A stretch of 50,402 nt of DNA, from positions 1-50,402 of the forward strand of contig NZ_JAIHAU010000008.1 of assembly GCF_020054945.1 (NCBI RefSeq). Direction: 5' to 3'. The notes under the pieces are model-generated. The model made no database searches. It worked only from the letters and a program-made list of their open reading frames with translations, and was not told the DNA's origin. Numbering within the stretch: position 1 is the first letter of the stretch; each line of letters opens with the position of its first letter. This stretch comes from Mahella sp. (GTDB lineage Bacteria > Bacillota > Clostridia > Mahellales > Mahellaceae). The translations under genes were made by a program, and so were the position numbers. Of the stretch, positions 8,856-16,063 are shown piece after piece.

Positions 8856-9254
8856 TCACTCACCCAGCGCCGTCTCTTCATTTGTATGTTTATCCTGCCC
8901 CTGATGAGGTTGCGGATGCTCTTCACGCCAACGTTTCATTTCTTCGGGATCATTATGATTAGGCATAGCTTCCAGCATCTTAGCATACGCCGATGCATCA
9001 AAAGGCTTACACAGAAAATCTGCCAAATACTTAAAAGCCTCTTGTTCATCATCGCCTGATACCGTAAGCTCCACTGTACTGCCATCATAAACGCCCATAG
9101 CCATCAAGCCCAGTATGCTTTTGCCATCTACCTTTTTGTTGCTGATCTCCAGCCATACATAGGCTCTAAATTTGTTGGCTATTTGGACAAAGGTGGCCGC
9201 AGCTCTGGATTGAAGACCGATCCCGTTGGTAACCTTAATCTTTTCTTGTATCAT
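8856..9254 (-). CDS. crh: Crh-type HPr paralogue with C-terminal extension
   Basis: A 132-aa protein. Residues 1-85 form an HPr fold in which the phosphotransfer His15 is replaced by Gln15 (GIGLQSRAAATF), while the regulatory Ser46 is kept (GKSILGLM). That is the hallmark of Crh, which cannot carry PTS phosphate but, once phosphorylated on Ser46 by HprK, serves CcpA in carbon catabolite repression. Residues 86-132 are an extra charged, Pro/His-rich tail not present in B. subtilis Crh (85 aa). The ATG follows AAAGGAG by nine bases and overlaps the end of whiA by 20 bases. Gene order whiA-crh matches B. subtilis. Confidence 0.88.
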   Translation of the reverse strand: MIQEKIKVTNGIGLQSRAAATFVQIANKFRAYVWLEISNKKVDGKSILGLMAMGVYDGSTVELTVSGDDEQEAFKYLADFLCKPFDASAYAKMLEAMPNHNDPEEMKRWREEHPQPHQGQDKHTNEETALGE

Positions 9255-10218
9255 TCTGTATCGCTCCTTTCCGCTCTTTTAAATCTTCCGCCAGCTGCTC
9301 TATCTTCTTCAACCTATGATTCACGCCCGATTTGCTTAGCGGGGGATCCAACATTTCGCCCAGTTCTTTTAGGTTGGCTTCTTTATTCTCCATACGCAAT
9401 TGCGCCAGTTGTCTTAATTGCCGCGGCAAAATATTTAATCCGACCGTATCCTTTATATATTGTATATCGCTAAGCTGCCGCCAAGCAGCGTCGACAGTTT
9501 TAGTCAAATTCGCCGTTTCACAATTTACCAGTCTGTTTATATTATTACGCATATCTTTATATACCTTTACATTTTCTATTTCCAGCAATGAATTTGTAGC
9601 CTGAATTATATTTAGAAAACGAATTATCTGCTCGCTTTCTTTTAAATATACCACATAACTGTTCTTGCGTTCAATATATTTGGCATTTATATCAAAATGA
9701 TGTATCAGTTCGACCAAACTTCGGGCATAGGTTTCATCGCCGGCTACCAATTCTAGATGATAGTCTTTTTCAGGGTCTGTTATTGAACCTATGCCTAAAA
9801 ATGCCGCACGTAAATATGATTTCTTACAACAACGTTTTTTTATCACATTTTGATCTATATTATAATTTAAAATATTATTCGCTTCCGCATCATCATACAG
9901 CACGCCGGTATCTCTCATAATATGAGCGGCATCCGCGCTATCGGTGACGGTCAAAGTATAACCGTGTGCTTTTTGAAAGCGTTCATTGCGGTATACGGTA
10001 AGCTCAGGCACTATATTATAAAGGCTTTTTATCAATTCATATATCCGACGCGCTATAGCTGCATTTTCAGTATGAAATTTAATGCTTATATTATTATTCC
10101 CTTTTATGTTTACAATTCCTATCGTTTGTAAAAAAGCCGCCACCTCAGCCCTTTGGCAGCAAGCGTTTTTTACCTTTCGTCGGCAAAGTTCGTCTTTAAC
10201 GTTATGGGAAAAAGACAA
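9235..10218 (-). CDS. whiA: WhiA DNA-binding protein
   Basis: A 327-aa member of the WhiA family, which combines an N-terminal LAGLIDADG-like domain without endonuclease residues and a C-terminal helix-turn-helix (LGEMLDPPLSKSGVNHRLKKI near residues 286-306). In actinobacteria it controls sporulation; in Firmicutes it influences cell division and chromosome segregation. The N-terminal Cys pair NACCQRAEVAAFL is typical. It lies four bases after rapZ and overlaps crh, so the three genes are translationally coupled. Confidence 0.95.
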   Translation of the reverse strand: MSFSHNVKDELCRRKVKNACCQRAEVAAFLQTIGIVNIKGNNNISIKFHTENAAIARRIYELIKSLYNIVPELTVYRNERFQKAHGYTLTVTDSADAAHIMRDTGVLYDDAEANNILNYNIDQNVIKKRCCKKSYLRAAFLGIGSITDPEKDYHLELVAGDETYARSLVELIHHFDINAKYIERKNSYVVYLKESEQIIRFLNIIQATNSLLEIENVKVYKDMRNNINRLVNCETANLTKTVDAAWRQLSDIQYIKDTVGLNILPRQLRQLAQLRMENKEANLKELGEMLDPPLSKSGVNHRLKKIEQLAEDLKERKGAIQNDTRKD

Positions 10219-10222
10219 TGGC

Positions 10223-11083
10223 TCACCTTCTCTCGTTTATATCTCTATGATCTACCATTACTTTATATCCTTGAGCCATTAAATATTCCTTTATAACCTC
10301 CGCTATGGTCACCGAGCGGTGCATGCCTCCTGTACATCCTATGGCTATAACCAGCTCGTTTTTGCCTTCTTTTATATAACCAGGTATCAAGAAACTCAGC
10401 AAATCCTTCAACTTGGATATAAAAACAGGGGTCTCGGGCTGTTTGAGCACATATTCGCGCACGCTTTTCTCTAAACCTGTATGCTCTTTAAGACTGGGCA
10501 CATAAAACGGATTTGGTAAAAATCTTACGTCAAATACGAGGTCGGCATCCAAAGGAAGCCCATACTTGTACCCGAAAGATATTATAGATATAGACATGCC
10601 TTCGTATCGCTCGTTCTCAACGAATAGATGATGTAATTGTTCTTTAAGCTGTTTGGGCAATAAATCGCTGGTATCTACTATATAAGTAGCCTTCTCTTTT
10701 ATATATTGAAGGCGACTGCGCTCTTCGGCTATGGCGTAAGCTACCCTTCCCTCACTAGCTAATGGATGGCGGCGTCTGGTTTCTTTAAATCGTTTTATCA
10801 GTGCCTGATCCGAGGCTTCCAGAAATAATATTTCGTATGGGTAACCCTGTTGTTTCAGCACTGATAAACATTCGGCCATATCGTTGAAGAATTGGCCTCC
10901 ACGTATATCGGTAACCACTGCTATTTTATCTATATTACCTCTGGATTGAAAACACAATTCTGCAAATTTCGGGATCAACGATGGCGGCAAATTATCCACG
11001 CAAAAAAAACCGAAATCCTCCATAAAATGAAGCGTTTGGCTTTTTCCTGCCCCCGATAAACCTGTAATTATCACAAATCTCAT
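10223..11083 (-). CDS. rapZ: RapZ/YvcJ nucleotide-binding protein
   Basis: A 286-aa P-loop protein. The N-terminal kinase-like domain has Walker A GLSGAGKS (residues 8-15), and the C-terminal domain has the family signature GCTGGMHRSV. In E. coli RapZ directs sRNA GlmZ to RNase E; the Firmicute homologue YvcJ binds and hydrolyses GTP. The ATG at 11083 is used because AAGGG lies nine bases upstream; the ATG at 11092 directly abuts that site. It is the first gene of the whiA-crh-dnaE run. The yvcK (glmR) gene that usually separates rapZ and whiA is missing. Confidence 0.95.
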   Translation of the reverse strand: MRFVIITGLSGAGKSQTLHFMEDFGFFCVDNLPPSLIPKFAELCFQSRGNIDKIAVVTDIRGGQFFNDMAECLSVLKQQGYPYEILFLEASDQALIKRFKETRRRHPLASEGRVAYAIAEERSRLQYIKEKATYIVDTSDLLPKQLKEQLHHLFVENERYEGMSISIISFGYKYGLPLDADLVFDVRFLPNPFYVPSLKEHTGLEKSVREYVLKQPETPVFISKLKDLLSFLIPGYIKEGKNELVIAIGCTGGMHRSVTIAEVIKEYLMAQGYKVMVDHRDINERR

Positions 11084-11144
11084 ACCGTACATCCCTTCAA
11101 ATGCATTTAATGTATCACGATCCGCCTCTCTGCTAGCCTATAGC

Positions 11145-12170
11145 CTAACTATTAATCATATTATAAGGCGGATATAAGATCCCTTTCTCTGTTATTATAG
11201 CTGAAATATAATCATGTGGGGTAACGTCAAACGCCGGATTGATAACCTTTACGTCATCCGGCATTATCTGCACGCCGTTGACATATATCATTTCCTTTGG
11301 GTCCCTTTGCTCTATAGGTATATGACTGCCATCAGGCAGGGTTTTGTCTATAGTAGATACGGGAGCAGCCACATAAAATGGTATCTGATGATGATGCGCC
11401 AGCACCGCCACGCTGTAAGTGCCTATTTTATTGGCAGTATCCCCATTGGCGGCTATCCTGTCAGCCCCTACTATTACTTTATCTATTTTACCGCTTCCCA
11501 TAAGATATCCTGCCATATTATCGGCTATAACCGTCACATCTATGCCGTCTTTGGCTAATTCCCACGCCGTCAAGCGTGCTCCCTGTAAAAACGGCCTCGT
11601 TTCATCGGCATAAACCGATATCCTTTTGCCGTGGCCTACCGCCGCGCGTATGACCCCTAACGCCGTACCGTAACCCACCGTGGCAAGAGCACCGGCATTA
11701 CAATGCGTAAGCACTCTATCGCCGTCATTTAACAAAACCTGTCCAAATTCTCCCATGGCTTTATTGGCCTCTATATCGTCTTTAGCCATTTGATCGGCTT
11801 CTAGCTGCATGGCTCTTTTTATGTCCTCAACAATGCCGGTTTTAGAGGTTTGCCGAGCCACTGTAAGCATCCTGTCCACAGCCCAAAACAGATTAACGGC
11901 CGTAGGTCTGGTAGCTTTTATGACGTCTGCTATATGATTTAGGCGTTGCATAAAAGCCTCGGCATCGGATGTTTCTATTCCCATAGCGCCCAACACCATG
12001 CCGTATGCCGCCGTAACGCCTATGGCCGGCGCCCCGCGGACCTTCATGGTTTTTATGGCATCGGCCACATCCTCATAACTGCGGCATTCTATTATTCTCT
12101 CTTTCAACGGCAACACGGTCTGGTCTATAAGCTTCAGGCTGTTGCCGGTCCATTCCAGCGTATTCGTCAT
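11145..12170 (-). CDS. mtnA: S-methyl-5-thioribose-1-phosphate isomerase
   Basis: A 341-aa enzyme that converts 5-methylthioribose 1-phosphate to methylthioribulose 1-phosphate. The catalytic pair is visible: Cys157 in THCNAGALAT and Asp237 in VGADRIAANGDTANK (Cys160 and Asp240 in the B. subtilis enzyme). The segment MKVRGAPAIG is also conserved and separates MtnA from regulatory eIF2B subunits. Its ATG directly follows the stop of the aldolase gene, with the ribosome binding site inside that gene, so the two are coupled. It is the third gene of the mtnP operon. Confidence 0.95.
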   Translation of the reverse strand: MTNTLEWTGNSLKLIDQTVLPLKERIIECRSYEDVADAIKTMKVRGAPAIGVTAAYGMVLGAMGIETSDAEAFMQRLNHIADVIKATRPTAVNLFWAVDRMLTVARQTSKTGIVEDIKRAMQLEADQMAKDDIEANKAMGEFGQVLLNDGDRVLTHCNAGALATVGYGTALGVIRAAVGHGKRISVYADETRPFLQGARLTAWELAKDGIDVTVIADNMAGYLMGSGKIDKVIVGADRIAANGDTANKIGTYSVAVLAHHHQIPFYVAAPVSTIDKTLPDGSHIPIEQRDPKEMIYVNGVQIMPDDVKVINPAFDVTPHDYISAIITEKGILYPPYNMINS

Positions 12171-12746
12171 TTATACACCGCCTTTGAGTATTTTCAAATA
12201 AAGGTTCATAAGCGCCGTTTGCTCTACCAGCTCGGTAAGGTTATAAGCGGCATATAGGTCTTGGCCCAAAGCCACTATACCATGGCGCGCCAATATAAGG
12301 GCATTGGCATTCACCGCCGCCTGCCCCGCCGCATCAGCCAGCTCAACGCTGCCAAACGGATAATAAGGCACCGTTACCATGTTGGAAAGATACTGCATGC
12401 TTTCCGGATTAATCGGTATTATCGGTTCCCCTGTATAGGCGAATGCGGTAGTAGCCGCAGGATGCGTATGCACTATACCGTTTATATCCTCCCTGACCTT
12501 GTATATCTCAAGGTGAAGATGCGTCTCAGACGATGGCTCATGCACGCCAAAAAGCACATTACCGTCCAGGTCTATAACCACAAGGTCATCCTCTCCCAAT
12601 TCGGCCAATGCGAATTTCGTCGGGGTTATAATAACCTTGTTGCCAATACGCATGCTCACATTGCCACCGTATGCGGTGATCAGGTTACGTTGGTTCAACT
12701 TCTGACATATGTGTATAATAGTGCTGTTAGGAGCAGTTTTTTTCAT
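12171..12746 (-). CDS. Class II aldolase, probable methylthioribulose-1-phosphate aldolase
   Basis: A 191-aa class II (zinc) aldolase of the FucA/AraD type. The metal and acid-base residues of FucA are all in place: Glu74 (PSSETH), His93 and His95 (HTHP), and His155 (ARHG). Lying between mtnP and mtnA, it most probably splits methylthioribulose 1-phosphate, or the 5-deoxy analogue, into dihydroxyacetone phosphate and an aldehyde, as in the DHAP shunt described in Rhodospirillum and pathogenic E. coli. The alternative is the dehydratase MtnB of the full methionine salvage pathway, which shares the fold. No mtnW, mtnX or mtnD is nearby, which favours the aldolase. The substrate is inferred from context. 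Confidence 0.75.
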   Translation of the reverse strand: MKKTAPNSTIIHICQKLNQRNLITAYGGNVSMRIGNKVIITPTKFALAELGEDDLVVIDLDGNVLFGVHEPSSETHLHLEIYKVREDINGIVHTHPAATTAFAYTGEPIIPINPESMQYLSNMVTVPYYPFGSVELADAAGQAAVNANALILARHGIVALGQDLYAAYNLTELVEQTALMNLYLKILKGGV

Positions 12747-12769
12747 AATATTAAATATAACATTCCCTT

Positions 12770-13558
12770 CTATTGCGCGGCATCATGGCAGCTGCAATGA
12801 GCGCTTACGTCCATGCGCTCTATCATATTATATATAAGTTGTTTTACCTTGTCATTGTTTTGATCAAACACGCGCAGAACCTCCTGTTCGGTCACCGGTT
12901 TTATATCGTCACGGCCTTCTAATCCGGCATCATAGTCGGTTATAAGCGATATGTTCACATAACATATGCCAAGCTCTCTGGCCAGCATGCATTCAGGATA
13001 TTGAGTCATATTTATAACATGCCACCCCATCTTATGAAACCACTCGCTCTCCGCCCTTGTGGAAAAACGAGGGCCTTGTATTATAACTATAGTGCCGGTC
13101 TCATGTACCGTTATGCCCATATCCTTTGCCGCATCTATGGCCAATCGGCGCAATTGTGGGCAATATGGGTCGGCCGAACTTATATGTCGAGTTACCGGAC
13201 CGTCATAATAGGTATCCTTCCTGCCCCATGTCCTGTCCACAAATTGATCGCATACCACAAAATCCCCCGGTTTTATATCGGGTTGCAGGCTGCCTGAAGC
13301 TGTGGGCGCTATAATCCGCTTAACACCCAACTGTTTCATGGCGTATAAGTTAGCTCTGTACGGTATCATATGCGGCGGATAACGATGGTCTTTGCCGTGT
13401 CGCGGCAAAAATGCCACCTTTTTGCCGTTCACCTCCGTTATAGCTATAGCATCGCTGGGACGCCCATAAGGCGTATCGGGCTCTACTTCCTCAACGTTAT
13501 CTAAAAATGTATAGAAACCCGAACCGCCAAACACGCCTATATCAGCTTTAGGTTCCAT
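12770..13558 (-). CDS. mtnP: 5'-methylthioadenosine phosphorylase
   Basis: A 262-aa trimeric-type purine nucleoside phosphorylase that splits methylthioadenosine, the by-product of polyamine and other SAM reactions, into adenine and methylthioribose 1-phosphate. Motifs are GVFGGSGFY (phosphate site), FLPRHGKDHRYPPH, TASGSL and INMTQYPE, the last with Met and neighbouring residues of the base/ribose pocket. Length is normal for MTAP. The Cys-containing C-terminal SAHCSCHD is unusual but typical of some thermophile homologues. It is the first gene of an operon with an aldolase and mtnA, and has its own promoter. 5'-deoxyadenosine from radical SAM enzymes is a likely second substrate. Confidence 0.93.
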   Translation of the reverse strand: MEPKADIGVFGGSGFYTFLDNVEEVEPDTPYGRPSDAIAITEVNGKKVAFLPRHGKDHRYPPHMIPYRANLYAMKQLGVKRIIAPTASGSLQPDIKPGDFVVCDQFVDRTWGRKDTYYDGPVTRHISSADPYCPQLRRLAIDAAKDMGITVHETGTIVIIQGPRFSTRAESEWFHKMGWHVINMTQYPECMLARELGICYVNISLITDYDAGLEGRDDIKPVTEQEVLRVFDQNNDKVKQLIYNMIERMDVSAHCSCHDAAQ

Positions 13559-13604
13559 ATCGCAATCATATCCTTTCTAAATCTCCATAGATTCGTCTTA
13601 TTCT

Positions 13605-13632
13605 ATTATAGCAAAAACTGCAGCATATACAA
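13605..13632 (-). promoter_or_regulatory. Promoter of the mtnP operon
   Basis: On the minus strand TTGTAT (13632-13627), a 16-base spacer and TATAAT (13610-13605) with an extended -10 TG. It lies about 45 bases before the mtnP start. Confidence 0.65.
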
Positions 13633-13638
13633 TAGCTC

Positions 13639-15312
13639 TCACATATGCCCCGAGCGCAATATATCGATCAGCAACCATATACCGGCTACACCGGCCGCTA
13701 TAAATCCTACGGTGCCTATAGTGGATAAGGGAACATGGATACTACTGCCCTCCACTCCCACAATAACGGCTGAACCTATTATGACGGCGGAGATGATCAA
13801 TGCGTTTATAAGCCTGTTTACCATACGGTTAAAGCGCGATACCGCCTTATCCAATCCTTCCAGTTGAAATTTTACTTCGGCTTCTCCTTTGGACAGCTTG
13901 TTCAATACATCCAAAGCTACGGGCGATATCTTGAATAAAGAATCCGCGCTATCGTATATTTCATCCAGACGCGCTTTAACAGCCTCCTTCGAAAAGTGCC
14001 TCTTGCGCATCATATTGGTTACAAAAGGCCGAGCCAATTCAAATACGTTCACTTCAGGGTATAATTGCTTTGCCACACCCTCTATGGTCATCAACGATTT
14101 ATCCAATAAAGTAAATTGCGACGGCAGTCCTATGCCATATCGGAATGCCATGCTTACGGTTTCATTTACCAATTCGCCCATATTTATCTCAGCCAATGTT
14201 TTTTCGTAATATTTTTCCAGTAATTCCGTGACATCTATGTAAAATCCGCGTAAATCCACATCTTTGGATAATACTCCTATATTAAAAAAAGCTTTTATTA
14301 TGTTATTTACGTCTCTATTGATTACCGCTGATATAAGATCCACCACATGGTCCTGATCCTCTTTTGTTAATCTCCCCATCATCCCAAAATCTATAAACGC
14401 TATACGTCCATCGCGCATTATGAATATATTGCCCGGATGAGGGTCGGCATGAAAAAAACCGTCTTCAAATATCTGTTTCATAATGGCTCTAGCACCATTT
14501 TCGGCTATAGTCTTGCGATCCAATCCCATAGCGTCTATCTTTTCTATTTCATTTACTTTCACGCCGTCTATATATTCCATCACGAGCATGTGTTTTGTAG
14601 TATATTCCCAAAATACTCTAGGCACATATATTTCGGTGTGCCCTTCAAAATTACGTCTGAAATGATCTATGCTCATACCTTCTCTTACAAAATCCAGTTC
14701 GCGGCGTATCGAACGCGATAATTCGTTCACTATGCCCATAGGCTGATAACGCCTGCTTTCAGGCATTCTAGCCTCCATTAAACCGGCTATTTCCTTCAAT
14801 ATAGCCAAATCATCCTCCACTATATCGTCTATTTCCGGGCGCTGTATCTTTATTATAGCCTCGCCGTCATTCTTAAGCACCGCTTTATGCACCTGCGCTA
14901 TGGAGGCTGCCGCTATAGGCCGAGGATCTATATATGTAAAAACATCATCTATCGATGACCCGATTTCTCTTTCTATAGCTGCTTTTATCATATCAAACGG
15001 CAATTCCGGACCTGCATCCTGAAGTTTGCTTAACTCCCGTATATACTCTTGAGGTATAAGATCCGGCCTCACGCTCAGGATTTGTCCAAGCTTCATGAAA
15101 AGAGGACCCATTTCTTCCAACATAAGGCGGACTCTTTGCGGCCCGGACAAAGTGCTTACCTTAGCACCCTTAACGCGATTTTGTATATTGAACAATATAT
15201 TGGTTATACCTATCCTATCGGCTATGAAACCAAAACCATACTTAAACAGCACATTGGCTATTTCCGCATAGCGGTGCCAACGTCTGTATTGCTTCCCCAG
15301 CGGATTTTTCAT
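13639..15312 (-). CDS. ubiB: UbiB/AarF-family atypical protein kinase
   Basis: A 557-aa ABC1/UbiB protein. The family motifs are present: KLGQILSVRPDLIP (KxGQ), the Ala-rich AAASIAQVHKA in place of the Gly-rich loop, HADPHPGN and FIDFGMMGR (the metal-binding DFG). Two hydrophobic helices lie at the C-terminus (about 495-515 and 530-552). In quinone-making bacteria UbiB assists ubiquinone synthesis, but clostridial homologues lack that pathway, and a role in lipid or isoprenoid handling at the membrane is inferred. It is preceded by a phasin-like gene with a terminator between them. Confidence 0.88.
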   Translation of the reverse strand: MKNPLGKQYRRWHRYAEIANVLFKYGFGFIADRIGITNILFNIQNRVKGAKVSTLSGPQRVRLMLEEMGPLFMKLGQILSVRPDLIPQEYIRELSKLQDAGPELPFDMIKAAIEREIGSSIDDVFTYIDPRPIAAASIAQVHKAVLKNDGEAIIKIQRPEIDDIVEDDLAILKEIAGLMEARMPESRRYQPMGIVNELSRSIRRELDFVREGMSIDHFRRNFEGHTEIYVPRVFWEYTTKHMLVMEYIDGVKVNEIEKIDAMGLDRKTIAENGARAIMKQIFEDGFFHADPHPGNIFIMRDGRIAFIDFGMMGRLTKEDQDHVVDLISAVINRDVNNIIKAFFNIGVLSKDVDLRGFYIDVTELLEKYYEKTLAEINMGELVNETVSMAFRYGIGLPSQFTLLDKSLMTIEGVAKQLYPEVNVFELARPFVTNMMRKRHFSKEAVKARLDEIYDSADSLFKISPVALDVLNKLSKGEAEVKFQLEGLDKAVSRFNRMVNRLINALIISAVIIGSAVIVGVEGSSIHVPLSTIGTVGFIAAGVAGIWLLIDILRSGHM

Positions 15313-15340
15313 CTTAAAAAATACCCCTTATTTAATAAAG

Positions 15341-15363
15341 AAAAAAGGGGCGGTCGCAGCCCC
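15341..15363 (-). terminator. Intercistronic terminator between phasin-like gene and ubiB
   Basis: On the minus strand GGGGC pairs with GCCCC around a seven-base loop, followed at once by six T (A-run at 15341-15346). It should limit read-through from the phasin-like gene into ubiB, acting as an expression tuner. Confidence 0.65.
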
Positions 15364-15384
15364 ATTTAATCTTTTTAATGACAC

Positions 15385-15690
15385 TTATTGAGGATTATTG
15401 TTCAGTTTCTGCTCTATAGCGTCCAGCCTGGCCTTTATTTCCTCTAAATCCTTTTTCGTAGCAAGGTTCATCTTATCCAACATTTTGCTCAGTTCCTCTT
15501 TGGCCTTGCTGCTTATATCCTGCTGATTAGCCTTGACCTTCTCCTTGTACTGATCGAGTATCTTTTTGCCCTCTTCAGCAGTAACGTCTCCTTTAGCCAC
15601 CAACTCATCCACCAATTCGTCTATTTTCTCTCCTGTCGCTGCCATGGCACCTATACCGATTAAAAATGCTTTTTTCAGTTTATCTTTCAT
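15385..15690 (-). CDS. Phasin-like coiled-coil protein
   Basis: A 101-aa helical protein with a short hydrophobic start (KKAFLIGIGAMAATGE) and long charged helices ending in a coiled coil (DLEEIKARLDAIEQKLNN). This layout matches small phasin/PhaF-like proteins that Clostridia place next to ABC1 kinases. Polyhydroxyalkanoate genes are not seen here, so granule binding should not be assumed. It may regulate the UbiB-type kinase or bind membranes (inference from gene pairing). The ATG at 15690 is the only sensible start. Confidence 0.65.
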   Translation of the reverse strand: MKDKLKKAFLIGIGAMAATGEKIDELVDELVAKGDVTAEEGKKILDQYKEKVKANQQDISSKAKEELSKMLDKMNLATKKDLEEIKARLDAIEQKLNNNPQ

Positions 15691-15807
15691 AGCTATTGCG
15701 CCTCCCGTATTTTTTATTGTAACTAACGTTATTATACCATATCTTTTTGCGTTTGATTAGATTTTTATTTAAATTGGAGGGAAATATTATAGTCAGGAGG
15801 TGTTAGT

Positions 15808-16023
15808 ATGTCTAAAAAAACCTATAAGATCAAAAAGGACGACTATTTAGAAGATGCTTTGCTAGACAAAAGCGCATACGGCGAATTTATACCTAATTTC
15901 AACCACTGGACCGGATTGGAGGGCAATAAAGAGCGCGCGCAATATCTATCTGAAGTAGCCGAAAAAACCGGCGGCAAGGATAAACAACAAGATAATATGC
16001 AAGATTATAAAAAAGAAGAGTAA
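15808..16023 (+). CDS. Small hydrophilic protein, function unknown
   Basis: A 71-aa very charged protein (KKTYKIKKDDYLEDALLDKS at the start, a Lys/Gln/Asp-rich tail) without membrane segments. The central part YGEFIPNFNHWTGLEGN looks like a conserved short motif. A strong ribosome binding site (AGGAGG) precedes the ATG at 15808, and it is the only plus-strand gene here, with its own downstream hairpin. No family is recognised. It may be a small stress- or sporulation-related protein, but nothing in the sequence proves this. Confidence 0.7.
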   Translation: MSKKTYKIKKDDYLEDALLDKSAYGEFIPNFNHWTGLEGNKERAQYLSEVAEKTGGKDKQQDNMQDYKKEE

Positions 16024-16030
16024 AAGACGG

Positions 16031-16063
16031 AATAAAGGCGTCTGAAGATTAGGCGCCTTTATT
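16031..16063. terminator. Bidirectional hairpin between convergent genes
   Basis: AATAAAGGCG (16031-16040) pairs perfectly with CGCCTTTATT (16054-16063). It covers the last codons of rnr and closes the small plus-strand gene. The T-rich stem end can serve for both directions. Confidence 0.55.

Noticed and set aside
12261-12800. 179-codon open frame antisense to the aldolase
   Set aside because: Shadow of the aldolase gene with intact catalytic residues on the opposite strand.
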